Positions 15,393 through 23,148 of a stretch of 26,485 nt of DNA are shown one piece after another. Numbering within the stretch: the first letter of the stretch is position 1; every line of letters begins with the position of its first letter. Source of the DNA: Candidatus Sulfopaludibacter sp. SbA3 (GTDB lineage Bacteria; Acidobacteriota; Terriglobia; Bryobacterales; Bryobacteraceae); the NCBI GenBank assembly GCA_945861255.1, contig CAMAUG010000009.1:1-26485 (forward strand). The letters are read 5' to 3'. The position numbers and the translations under genes are program-made. The notes under the pieces were generated by a model, which worked only from the letters and a program-made list of their open reading frames with translations, was not told the origin of the DNA and did not search any database.

Positions 15393-16561
15393 AGCTGGAT
15401 CTCCGCATCCACCGGCATGTTGTTCTTCAGCTCGTGATTGGCATTGTCCACCTCCACCTTAATGCGGTAGACCATCTTCACGCGCTCTTCCTTAGTCTGA
15501 ATCTGCTTGGGCGTGAACTCCGCTTCCGACGCGATGAATGATACCGTGCCCTCATACACTTTTCCTGGATAAGAGTCCGTGGTGAGCTTCACTTTTTGGC
15601 CCAGCTTGACGCGCCCCAGATCGGTCTCGTTGATGTAGGCGCGCAGCCAGGGGCGCTCCAGGTCGCCGATGGTCAGGATGGTGGTCCCGGCGGCGATAAC
15701 CTCGCCCTGCTCGGCCGACTTCACCAGCACCACACCGTCAATGGGCGTCGTTATGGCGGTGTCACTAAGTTGCGCGCGTGAAATGCCGGCCTGGGCGCGG
15801 GCGCGAGCGATCTCCGAACGCCGGGCCACCAGTTCCTGTTCCTTGCGCCGGACCTCAATGCGGTTCGCTTCAGCCAGTGTGACGGCGGCCCGCGCACGGG
15901 CCACCTGCGCGCGCGCCCCCGCGATCTCCTGCTTGCGTGGACCTTCCCGCACCAGCGCCAGGCGTTGCTCTGCCTGCTGCACCAAGGCCGCTGTGCTATT
16001 GAACCTGGTCTGCGCCTGATCGAACTGCGATCTTGAAATGTCCTCGTTCTTGTATAACGTTTGCGCGCGCTGCCAATCAGAGGTGGCCCACGCCTGCTGC
16101 GCGCGCGAGTCCGTCAACGCCGCTTCGGCCTGCTGAATTTCCTGCGGGCGGCTGCCGGCCAGCAGGTCTTCCAGGCGCGCTTCGGCCTGATTTAGCTCGG
16201 CTTGCCGCGCTGCGATGTCGCTTTCGATGGTCGCACGCTGATACTCGATCGCCGTCTGGAGTTGTTCGTAGTTGGATTGGGTGGTCGCGATCGAAGCGTT
16301 GTCGCGTAGCTCCTGCTGTTCCAACAGCACCGGATCCAGCCGGGCGATCAGGTCGCCCTTCTTTACCGTGCTGCCCTCTTTCACCGCCAGTTCCGTCATG
16401 CGCCCAGCCATTTTGAAGGAAAGATCGACCAGCGTGAGTTCCAGATTTCCAGAGATCACAATCCGCGTTTCGTCTTTTTTGCTGAAGCCTCCGTTGCGCC
16501 AGTAATAGAAAGCGGCACCTGCGGCCACCAGAAGAATCAGAATCGGTAATCTCTTTTTCAT
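15389..16561 (-). CDS. HlyD/YbhG-family periplasmic adaptor protein
   Basis: A 390-residue membrane fusion protein anchored by an N-terminal TM segment (LPILILLVAAGAAFYYW). The sequence GNLELTLVDLSFKMAGRMTEL and the lipoyl-type half KEGSTVKKGDLIARLDP mark the family. A long Ala/Gln/Arg-rich coiled coil covers about residues 80-250. The second lipoyl half is TPIDGVVLVKSAEQGEVIAAG, and the beta-barrel end contains FIASEAEFTPKQIQTKEER, closely matching the YbhG pattern as I remember it. It would link the inner-membrane ABC transporter to the TolC-like channel encoded just upstream. It overlaps both neighbours by four bases. Confidence 0.93.
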   Translation of the reverse strand: MKKRLPILILLVAAGAAFYYWRNGGFSKKDETRIVISGNLELTLVDLSFKMAGRMTELAVKEGSTVKKGDLIARLDPVLLEQQELRDNASIATTQSNYEQLQTAIEYQRATIESDIAARQAELNQAEARLEDLLAGSRPQEIQQAEAALTDSRAQQAWATSDWQRAQTLYKNEDISRSQFDQAQTRFNSTAALVQQAEQRLALVREGPRKQEIAGARAQVARARAAVTLAEANRIEVRRKEQELVARRSEIARARAQAGISRAQLSDTAITTPIDGVVLVKSAEQGEVIAAGTTILTIGDLERPWLRAYINETDLGRVKLGQKVKLTTDSYPGKVYEGTVSFIASEAEFTPKQIQTKEERVKMVYRIKVEVDNANHELKNNMPVDAEIQL

Positions 16562-17895
16562 TGGTTCACGTACTCCGCGATAGTGCCCGTGGCGGTGGCC
16601 AGATCTAGCCGGGCCACGTTGTGGTTATAAAGCGCGATCACCTGGTTATCGCGCGCGCGCTGCAAGCGCGTCTGCGCGTCGGTCACTTCGACGGAGTTCG
16701 CCACGCCCGCTTCATACCGGCGGCGCGCCTGCGCCAGCTCGCTTTCCGCCAACGTCTGCCCGGTGCGTGCGGCTTCCACTTCGGCGGCCGCCGAACGCAG
16801 GCTTTCAAGCGCCAACCTCACCTGCAGCTCGATTTGCTGGTCCAGGTCGCGCGTCCGCAACTGTTCCTGCCTCAATTGAGAAAACGTCTCCCCGCGCCGC
16901 GCCTCCCGGCGGCCTCCGTCGAACATGGGAATGCGCAGCGAGACGCCCATCGCATACGTCCCGTGCGAACCCACGATGGCCGGCCCAATGGTCCCGAAAT
17001 CGCCCGAAGCGCCGATGGAGGGAAGCCGCTCCGACCGGACCGCGCCGTAGTTGAGCCGGGCCGCTTCCTCGCGCCGCTGCTGCGTCGTGAGCTCCGGACG
17101 GGTCTTGCGCGCCTGCTCCACCAGCGCTTCCGCCGCGGCCGTATCCACGGCGCGGAAGTCCAGTTTGTCCGTGAAGTCGACCGCCGAATCCAAACGCAAG
17201 CTCATGGCCTTGAGCAGTTGCAGAATCGCTCGCACCCGGTCATTCTCCGCGCGAATCAGGCGCTGGCGGTCATTGGCGAGCTGCACTTCAGCGCGCGTGA
17301 CCTCAATGCCGGTGCCGGTTCCCGCGGTGCGCTGGCGCTGCGCCAATTGCAGCAAGGTTTCGGAAAGCTCCACGTTGGCGCGCGCGGTGTCCCGCACGGC
17401 ATCCGCGCGCAGGCACCCCAGATAATCCCGCGCGACTTCATCGCTCACCGAGTTCCTGGTGATATCGGATTCCGAGCGCACCGCGCTCAAACTAACCTTG
17501 GAGGCCTGGTAGCGCTTCATGTCAGCGAAATTCAACAGCGATTGCTGCGCGGATGCGCGCGCATCGAACACCGTGAACGGGCCGACAATGGAGGGTACCG
17601 AAAAACCGGGAATGGGAATCTCGAAGCTGAAGCCGAACGCGCGCAGGTTGGTGACCTGGCGGCGGTCGGAAACCGAGGATTCGATGGTGGGCAGGAATGC
17701 CGCCTTGGCTTGCTCCACGCGCCGCCGCGCCTGTTCAATGGATTCCTGCGCCAGCGCTACGCGCGTATTGCCGTCGGGCGCGAGCGCGATCTCCACCGCG
17801 CGTTTCAAGCTCAACGGCAAGGTATTCTGCGAGTATCCCGTTGGCGCCGCTATCGTCGCCGCCGCCGCGCAAATAAGGAAAGCATGAGCGCGCAT
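16558..17895 (-). CDS. TolC-family outer-membrane efflux channel
   Basis: A 445-residue protein with a signal peptide (MRAHAFLICAAAATIAAPTGYSQ) and two OEP repeats. Each repeat is rich in long Ala/Glu/Arg helices, for example LAQESIEQARRRVEQAKAAFLP and, in the second half, AESELAQARRRYEAGVANSVEV. The turn motifs YEAGVANSVEVTDAQ and GTGIEVTRAEVQLAN are typical of this family. It should form the outer-membrane exit duct for the exporter. It starts one base after the TetR stop and overlaps the HlyD gene. E. coli ybhGFSR has no channel gene of its own and would have to use a general TolC, so the dedicated channel is a difference. Confidence 0.93.
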   Translation of the reverse strand: MRAHAFLICAAAATIAAPTGYSQNTLPLSLKRAVEIALAPDGNTRVALAQESIEQARRRVEQAKAAFLPTIESSVSDRRQVTNLRAFGFSFEIPIPGFSVPSIVGPFTVFDARASAQQSLLNFADMKRYQASKVSLSAVRSESDITRNSVSDEVARDYLGCLRADAVRDTARANVELSETLLQLAQRQRTAGTGTGIEVTRAEVQLANDRQRLIRAENDRVRAILQLLKAMSLRLDSAVDFTDKLDFRAVDTAAAEALVEQARKTRPELTTQQRREEAARLNYGAVRSERLPSIGASGDFGTIGPAIVGSHGTYAMGVSLRIPMFDGGRREARRGETFSQLRQEQLRTRDLDQQIELQVRLALESLRSAAAEVEAARTGQTLAESELAQARRRYEAGVANSVEVTDAQTRLQRARDNQVIALYNHNVARLDLATATGTIAEYVNQ

Positions 17896-17896
17896 G

Positions 17897-18538
17897 TCAG
17901 CATTTCTCCAGGATGTGGGGTGAGTCCGCCGAGGCGCGGAAGCCTGCCACCAAAAACGTCACCATCCGCGCCATTAAGGTCGCGCGATCCAGCGTCCCGC
18001 CCGATCCCTCCATCAGCGGCAACACGCCGGACAGAGCGAGGATGTGGGTCATCGCACCGGCCATGAAATGCACCCGCCAGAAGCGCTCCTCCGTGGAAAG
18101 CCCGGGAAGTGCCTTCTCCAGCGCTTCACTAAAGCGCGCCACGGTTTCACCAAGGTGGGGCTTGTACACGCGCTCCAGGAAGAGGCTCGGATTCGAGAGC
18201 ACACGCCCGATCAACGGAACCGCCGTCGGCAGATCATGATCCAGAATCGGCGCGAGAAACGCTTCAACAATCTGTTCCAGCGCGGGCGCCGGACCCGCCG
18301 CCTCCAGCATCTGCAGACGCTTCTGTTTGATTGGGCCAAGCCGCCGATCAATCAACGCATCAATCAGGCTCTCTTTGGACTGGAAATGATAATTCACCGC
18401 CGCCAGATTGACCCCCGCCTCGGCCGTAATGTCCCGCAAGGATGTGGCATCGAAGCCGTGCTGGCCGAAAAGCTTCTCCGCCGCGTTCAGGATTTTCGTC
18501 TTGGTGCCGGTAGGGACCTCTTGGCTGCTCGCAGTCAT
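17897..18538 (-). CDS. TetR-family repressor, CecR-like
   Basis: A 213-residue TetR regulator. The N-terminal helix-turn-helix is TKTKILNAAEKLFGQHGFDATSLRDITAEAGVNLAAVNYHF in outline (residues about 12-55). The C-terminal ligand domain resembles the CecR/YbiH type (DUF1956), including LIDRRLGPIKQKRLQML and ERFWRVHFMAGAMTHIL. It is the first gene of the exporter operon and its start codon lies two bases from a perfect 19-bp palindrome that overlaps the promoter -10. Autorepression and control of the whole operon, relieved by an exported compound, is the natural reading. No Shine-Dalgarno site precedes it; the predicted 5' end is only about six bases upstream. Ligand unknown. Confidence 0.93.
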   Translation of the reverse strand: MTASSQEVPTGTKTKILNAAEKLFGQHGFDATSLRDITAEAGVNLAAVNYHFQSKESLIDALIDRRLGPIKQKRLQMLEAAGPAPALEQIVEAFLAPILDHDLPTAVPLIGRVLSNPSLFLERVYKPHLGETVARFSEALEKALPGLSTEERFWRVHFMAGAMTHILALSGVLPLMEGSGGTLDRATLMARMVTFLVAGFRASADSPHILEKC

Positions 18539-18539
18539 A

Positions 18540-18580
18540 CGTTTGATTCAATCAAACGATTGATTTGTACATCGTGTCAA
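18540..18580 (-). promoter_or_regulatory. exporter operon promoter with palindromic TetR operator
   Basis: On the minus strand, TTGACA (18580-18575, perfect -35) is followed by 18 bases and TTTGAT (18556-18551, four of six -10 matches). The palindrome CGTTTGATT-C-AATCAAACG (18540-18558) covers the -10 and ends two bases before the tetR ATG. A second, overlapping inverted pair, AATCAA-N4-TTGATT, occupies 18550-18565. A repressor bound here would block polymerase directly. Confidence 0.65.
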
Positions 18581-18584
18581 CACT

Positions 18585-18606
18585 TTGACGAAAACTTGAC
18601 GAAAAC
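18585..18606. repeat. tandem 11-bp direct repeat upstream of the -35
   Basis: TTGACGAAAAC occurs twice head to tail (18585-18595 and 18596-18606), about one DNA turn apart and starting a few bases upstream of the exporter promoter -35 (18575-18580). The spacing suits a second regulator binding the same DNA face, but short tandem repeats also arise by slippage. Confidence 0.5.
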
Positions 18607-19337
18607 TAATGTTTGGCCTTATCTGCCGCCGTTGTACCCAGAGCCGCGAACGTGGAACTTGGTGACGCTTCCCCACTACGCGGCACAAACGCCCACTTGG
18701 GGTTGTAGTTGAGTAGACTCTCGTTTAGCTTCCCGGTGAACCAGTGCCAAGCTCCATCACCGGTGTACGGTCCATCACTAATTCCGGGGCCTCGCGTCTG
18801 CTGAAGCGCCAGCAGGCGTGGACTGCGGCCAAAAGCCGCCGGCGGTTTACTCATTAACGCGCTTATCCGGAATCCACCAGCATGGCTGGAATGCAATCCA
18901 GCGCGCGCGGCGGAATCAATCGTTGATGGAGTCGTGTGGTTCCAGGATGTGCTTTCCGGGCCGACCTCGGCGGTCGCCCGATAATCAATTACCGCTGCGG
19001 CTGTTATTTTCGATGGTGGTCGCCCTCCTGAGTCCCACGCAAGATAAGGAAAGGCCGAAATCAGCTTGAAGGAGGACGAACCGGAAGCAGTGCGTCCCGC
19101 AAGCACGCTGACCAGGTTGAAGAGCGCAAAGGCAAATCCGTACCCGGCGTATGGCACACCGATTCCGGAGGCGAGCATCAACCCTAAGACGATGAACAGC
19201 AGCGGCACCGTAGGAGCAGATTTCCTGGCAAGGAAGCGCCGGAGTTTTTCTGGGACGCCAAGAACGCCCCGAATGAGTCCGGTGCGAAAATTTCCTCGCG
19301 TCCGATTGCGGCCTGGCCGATGAGTGTAACGCCTCAT
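18606..19337 (-). CDS. doubtful hypothetical membrane protein, possibly degraded
   Basis: A 243-codon open frame with no family I recognise. Residues about 40-80 are strongly hydrophobic and could form two membrane helices (VPLLFIVLGLMLASGIGVPY, GFAFALFNLVSVLAG), preceded by an Arg-rich start. The rest, rich in Ser, Ala and Gly, has no clear fold. The opposite strand at 18857-18939 holds a decayed copy of the downstream MFS gene start, so at least the middle of this frame is unlikely to be original coding sequence. The stop touches the tandem repeat upstream of the exporter promoter. The hydrophobic N-terminal third may be a real remnant; the full-length frame may be chance. Confidence 0.3.
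   Translation of the reverse strand: MRRYTHRPGRNRTRGNFRTGLIRGVLGVPEKLRRFLARKSAPTVPLLFIVLGLMLASGIGVPYAGYGFAFALFNLVSVLAGRTASGSSSFKLISAFPYLAWDSGGRPPSKITAAAVIDYRATAEVGPESTSWNHTTPSTIDSAARAGLHSSHAGGFRISALMSKPPAAFGRSPRLLALQQTRGPGISDGPYTGDGAWHWFTGKLNESLLNYNPKWAFVPRSGEASPSSTFAALGTTAADKAKH
18857..18939 (+). pseudogene. decayed copy of the start of the MFS transporter gene
   Basis: This stretch aligns without gaps to 19532-19614 at about 65 of 83 bases by eye. Weaker similarity extends upstream to about 18835. The alignment covers the 5' flank and the first codons of the MFS gene: ATG 18882 gives MAGMQSSARGGINR, then TGA at 18924, against MARMHSNERGGLNRWW in the intact gene. A Trp codon has become a stop. 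If three extra bases in the copy are allowed for, W-R-V-V follows in both; after that similarity ends. It looks like the remnant of a lost paralogue or a partial duplication. Confidence 0.55.
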
Positions 19338-19558
19338 ACTAACTTAACTACATCGGTACGAGAACCGGCTGTAGACTTTAGAGCGCGCACACAAATCACT
19401 GAAACAGAAGGTGATATTCTTCTTTCGGGAGAGTCAAACAGGCCTGTTCGGCCATCACCGAGATCGCTTTGTTGTTGAAATCAAGCGTGCGATTGCGCGC
19501 CGCGAGGCAGCGTCGCCAGCGGAAAAAACAGTCACGCGCTCACCTGGAATCGACTACC
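19338..19558 (+). other. MFS gene upstream region with a 12-bp palindrome
   Basis: No gene is supported in these 221 bases. AACAGGCCTGTT at 19437-19448 is a perfect palindrome about 110 bases before the MFS start and could be an operator. A TATTCT at 19415-19420 might be a -10, without a good -35. The last 49 bases (from 19510) share similarity with the decayed copy near 18835-18939. Confidence 0.3.
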
Positions 19559-20815
19559 ATGGCTAGAATGCATTCCAATGAGCGCGGCGGACTCAACCGT
19601 TGGTGGAGAGTGGTGGGCGGGCTGTCGATGAACATGGCTCTGGGCACGCTTTATGGGTGGAGCGTATTCGTGGCGCCGCTCGAACAGCGGTTCGGGTGGA
19701 CGCGGGCCGAAACGTCCATGGTATTCACGATCGCGGTGACCGTGTTCGCCCTCAGCTTCGTAGTGGCCGGCAGAATTCAAGATAAGATCGGGCCGCTGGC
19801 GTGCTCGGTGGCGGGCGGGATTCTGGTGAGCCTGGGATTTTATTTGTGCTCATTCACCACCAGCCTCGGCTACCTTTACGTTTGCTTCGGAGTCATCGGC
19901 GGGCTGGGGAATGGGTTCGGGTACGCCACACCCATTCCGGTGATGGCCAAATGGTTTCCAGATAAACGCGGGCTGGCGGTAGGGTTGGCGGTGGGCGGGT
20001 ATGGCGCAGGGTCGGCTATCTTCGGGCCGCTGGCGCAGTTGAAACTAATACCGGCGTATGGACTCCCGGCTACCTTTCAGATCCTCGGCGTGATTTTCTT
20101 CGTGATGACGATGGCCGGGGCGTTGCTGCTGCGGAACCCGCCCGTGGGATACAAGCCGGAGGGATGGTCGCCTGCGGCGGCGGCCAAGAGTGCGGCAGCG
20201 CGCGATTTCACGCCCGGCGAGATGCTGCGGACGCGCAGCTTCTTTCTGATGTGGATGGGATATGCGCTGGGCTGCTCGGCGGGGCTGATGGTGATCAGCC
20301 AATTAGTGCCGTTCGCCGCCAGCGTGGGGATCGCGGGAGCGGCGCTTTCGACCATGACCTTGGTGGTGGGAGCGTTTGGAAACGCCTCGGGACGGATCTT
20401 ATCGGGGTGGATGTCGGACCGGTTGGGGCGCATCAATGTCCTGCGGACGATGATTGGGATCAGCATGATCGCGATGCCGGCGCTGTACGCCGCCGGGAGC
20501 AACGTCGCGTGGCTGTATGCGGCGGTGTTCGTCGTCTACTGGTGCTACGGAACGCAACTCTCGGTGAACGGGGTGGCGGCGTCGGACTTCTGGGGCACCA
20601 AGAACGCCGGCGTCAACTACGGAATTCTGTTTACGGCGTGGGGCGTGGCAGGCATTATCGGGCCACGCATCGGCGGGGTGCTGTATGACCGGTATCACAA
20701 CTACCAAGCCGCGTTTTACGCCGCGGCGGCTCTGGCGGGCGTGGCGCTGCTGTGTGAGCTGGGTGCGCGGCGGCCCCCGGCAAGCCCTGCAGAGACCAGC
20801 TTTCCGATCAGCTAA
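19559..20815 (+). CDS. OFA-type major facilitator superfamily transporter
   Basis: A 418-residue, twelve-helix MFS permease. The OFA (oxalate:formate antiporter) subgroup is suggested by NMALGTLYGWSVFVAPLEQR, FGWTRAETSMVFTIAV, RIQDKIGPLACSVAGG and GGLGNGFGYATPIPVMAKWF with PDKRGLAVGLAVGGYGAGS. The central loop is about residues 195-225, and the second half holds SGRILSGWMSDRLGR. A start at 19469 (TTG) would add 30 Arg/Lys-rich residues. The ATG at 19559 is preferred because the same point is the ATG in the decayed upstream copy, though no strong Shine-Dalgarno site precedes it. Substrate is probably a small carboxylate, but there are no oxalate-metabolism genes nearby, so this is uncertain. 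Confidence 0.9.
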   Translation: MARMHSNERGGLNRWWRVVGGLSMNMALGTLYGWSVFVAPLEQRFGWTRAETSMVFTIAVTVFALSFVVAGRIQDKIGPLACSVAGGILVSLGFYLCSFTTSLGYLYVCFGVIGGLGNGFGYATPIPVMAKWFPDKRGLAVGLAVGGYGAGSAIFGPLAQLKLIPAYGLPATFQILGVIFFVMTMAGALLLRNPPVGYKPEGWSPAAAAKSAAARDFTPGEMLRTRSFFLMWMGYALGCSAGLMVISQLVPFAASVGIAGAALSTMTLVVGAFGNASGRILSGWMSDRLGRINVLRTMIGISMIAMPALYAAGSNVAWLYAAVFVVYWCYGTQLSVNGVAASDFWGTKNAGVNYGILFTAWGVAGIIGPRIGGVLYDRYHNYQAAFYAAAALAGVALLCELGARRPPASPAETSFPIS

Positions 20816-20877
20816 CGTCAGCGTGGCTCTCAAGGTAAATGAGTAACGTGCTCGCCTTTGACCCGGCCGGAATTACT

Positions 20878-20886
20878 GGAGGAGGA
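20878..20886 (+). promoter_or_regulatory. strong ribosome binding site of the cupin-like gene
   Basis: GGAGGAGGA ends five bases before ATG 20892. It is one of the clearest Shine-Dalgarno sequences in the window, where many other genes lack one, and it fixes this start. Confidence 0.7.
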
Positions 20887-20891
20887 TAGCG

Positions 20892-21602
20892 ATGACCATG
20901 CGATTGAACCGGCAAACGATATTGACGTTGGCGATTTTACTTTCCTCTCCATTCCCCATACTTGCTCAGAAATCCACGCCTTTCTTTCCGGCAGGCGGGG
21001 CAACGCAGGTAAAGGACAACGATCGCTTCGTGGCATGGGATGTCACTTGGGGGAAGGGTAAATCCACAGGAATGCGGAAACTCGATATGGATCAAGTCTC
21101 CGTCACTCTCACCGAGGGGGCCATAAAAATTACCCGGGCCGACGGGACCTGGAGCATTGAACAAAATAGAATCGGTTCTGTCCGCTTCGAATCGAAGGGA
21201 ACGTCAGTTGAACAAGAAGGCGTCAGCGATCCGCCAAGGCGCGAAATGGTTTTTCAGTTGAAAGATTTCGTGCCGGCTCCGTGGCCGACCCGGGAAGGCA
21301 TTCCGGGCCAATTTCCGCGAATAAACACCACTAAGCTTCTTGAAACGGACCGGATCACCGTGTGGGACCAAGTTTGGAAACCTGGCGAACGAGTAGTGCT
21401 CCATTCGCACTATCACCGAACCGCCACGGTATTCCTGGGAGCTGGGATGTTGCGTGCAACTCCCGAGAACGGCATTCCAAACAGGCCTTTTGCCAGGAGT
21501 GTAGGCGAGGTGCTGGCCAATACCACCTTCAGTCCGGATGCGCATGAAGAGGAATACGTCTCCGGGGCGCCGCGCGCGATCTGGATCGAATTTACCAAGT
21601 AG
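20892..21602 (+). CDS. secreted cupin-like protein
   Basis: A 236-residue protein with a signal peptide (residues 1-25, ending PILAQ). Two beta-rich halves follow. The first, about residues 40-110, reads like a cupin half (FVAWDVTWGKGKSTGMRKLDMDQVSVTL). The second, about 145-236, is a clearer cupin (RITVWDQVWKPGERVVLHSHYHRTATVFLGAGML) with the paired His of HSHYH placed for metal binding. The first half keeps few of these His residues and may be structural. Enzymatic or binding role cannot be told. It lies between the MFS gene and the secreted dehydrogenase and has its own strong ribosome binding site. Confidence 0.8.
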   Translation: MTMRLNRQTILTLAILLSSPFPILAQKSTPFFPAGGATQVKDNDRFVAWDVTWGKGKSTGMRKLDMDQVSVTLTEGAIKITRADGTWSIEQNRIGSVRFESKGTSVEQEGVSDPPRREMVFQLKDFVPAPWPTREGIPGQFPRINTTKLLETDRITVWDQVWKPGERVVLHSHYHRTATVFLGAGMLRATPENGIPNRPFARSVGEVLANTTFSPDAHEEEYVSGAPRAIWIEFTK

Positions 21603-21653
21603 AGGACGCCGGGGCGGATGCTTCGGGGCGCATGCTTAGAGATACTGGATAGC

Positions 21654-23093
21654 ATGAGTGTTTGTACCGTTCGCCTGACCGCGGCCGCGCTGCTGATCGC
21701 AACCCGCGCCGGGGCCCAGGCGCCCCAAACCTCCAACGACCCATTTCCCCAGCCCATCGTGGCGACGGAGGGCTCGATCACGGTAAGATTCGTCGAGTTC
21801 GCTTCCATCCCAGGCATCGCGGGACAGGCGCCGCCGGCCCGCATGATGCTGCTGGTAGACGAACCGGGCACCCGCCGCATGTTCGTCAACGACATGCGAG
21901 GCCCACTTTACAGCGTGAGTTACGACGGCAAGACCGTGACTCCCTATCTGGATATCAACGCCGCCAACTGGGGCGTCAGCGTCAATTCCACCGGCCGCGA
22001 GCGCGGCTTTCAGAGCTTCGCGTTTCACCCGCAGTTCAACCAGCGCGGCGCGCGCGGGTTCGGCAAGTTCTACACTTTAACGGATACCAGCAACACGACC
22101 CCCGCGGCTGACTTCAAGCCCGCTGGCGGCACACGTACGCACGATTCCGTGCTGCTTGAATGGACGGCGAAAGATCCCACCGCGAAGACGTATGACGGCG
22201 GTGCACCGCGCGAGCTGATCCGGTGGGAGCAGCCCTTCGGTAACCACAACTGCGGCCATCTCACCTTTAATCCGCTGGCGTCCGCCGGTAGCCGGGATTT
22301 CGGCCTTCTCTATATGGGGTTCGCGGACGGAGGCAGTGGGGGAGACCCTCTGAAGCATGCGCAGAACCTCAGTTCGGCGTTCGGAAAGATTCTGCGCATT
22401 GACCCGCTCGGCTCCAACAGCGCGAACGGGAAGTACGGCATTCCCGCCGCGAATCCCTTCGCCGCCGGAGGCAAGGCCGGCGCGCTCGGCGAAATTTATG
22501 CATATGGCGTGCGCAATCCTCAGCGCCTTTTCTGGGATCGTAAGACCGGCAATATGTTCATGTCGGATATCGGCCAGAACATCGTGGAAGAAATCAGTCC
22601 GGTCACCGCCGGCGCGAACCTGGGCTGGAATGAGTGGGAGGGGAGTTTCCGGTACCTCAGCCGTGAAGCGGTGAGTCTGGAAAACCCGCGCGGCGACGAT
22701 AAAGTGACTTTCCCCATCGTCGAATACGGCCAATTGGACCCGCTGCTGCAACCGAGCTCGGCCGCCATTGGAGGCGTAGTCTATCGCCGGAACACCATCA
22801 AACAGTTGTCCAACCTGCTGATCTTCGGTGATAACCCCAGCGGCGAGATTTTCTATGTGAACGCCGATAACCTGCCGAGGGGCGGCCAGGACGCGATCCG
22901 CCGTGTTTTGCTGAATGACAACGGGGTATCTAAGACGCTGCTTCAACTCATTAAGGAAAAGAACGCCGCCCAGGGAGTGACCCCGGCCACCCGCGCCGAC
23001 CTGCGCTTCAGCGAGGGTTCCAACGGCCAGATCTTCCTTCTCAACAAAGGCGACGGCACCATCCGCCTGCTGGTTCCGGACCCGGCTAAGTAG
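21654..23093 (+). CDS. secreted PQQ-dependent sugar dehydrogenase-like protein
   Basis: A 479-residue protein of the glucose/sorbosone dehydrogenase (GSDH) beta-propeller family. The start at 21654 gives a clean signal peptide (MSVCTVRLTAAALLIATRAGAQA); an in-frame ATG at 21618 would add 12 residues. Family markers are LLVDEPGTRRMFVNDMRGPLY, ERGFQSFAFHPQF, GNHNCGHLTFNP with H198 where the catalytic His is expected, SSAFGKILRIDP, YAYGVRNPQRLFWD, and GANLGWNEWEGSF. It would oxidise a sugar or similar substrate in the periplasm and pass electrons on; no fused cytochrome domain is present. The real substrate and PQQ use are not shown by sequence. It starts 51 bases after the cupin-like gene, so the two may be co-transcribed. 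Confidence 0.87.
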   Translation: MSVCTVRLTAAALLIATRAGAQAPQTSNDPFPQPIVATEGSITVRFVEFASIPGIAGQAPPARMMLLVDEPGTRRMFVNDMRGPLYSVSYDGKTVTPYLDINAANWGVSVNSTGRERGFQSFAFHPQFNQRGARGFGKFYTLTDTSNTTPAADFKPAGGTRTHDSVLLEWTAKDPTAKTYDGGAPRELIRWEQPFGNHNCGHLTFNPLASAGSRDFGLLYMGFADGGSGGDPLKHAQNLSSAFGKILRIDPLGSNSANGKYGIPAANPFAAGGKAGALGEIYAYGVRNPQRLFWDRKTGNMFMSDIGQNIVEEISPVTAGANLGWNEWEGSFRYLSREAVSLENPRGDDKVTFPIVEYGQLDPLLQPSSAAIGGVVYRRNTIKQLSNLLIFGDNPSGEIFYVNADNLPRGGQDAIRRVLLNDNGVSKTLLQLIKEKNAAQGVTPATRADLRFSEGSNGQIFLLNKGDGTIRLLVPDPAK

Positions 23094-23148
23094 GATTTCA
23101 GGTGAGTTCGAGCCTATGGCATTCGCCCGTTCAGCCGATGTTTAGAGC

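Noticed and set aside
16621..18066. 481-codon plus-strand frame opposite the TolC and TetR genes.
   Set aside because: His/Arg/Gln-rich with no domain character; antisense of two well-identified genes.
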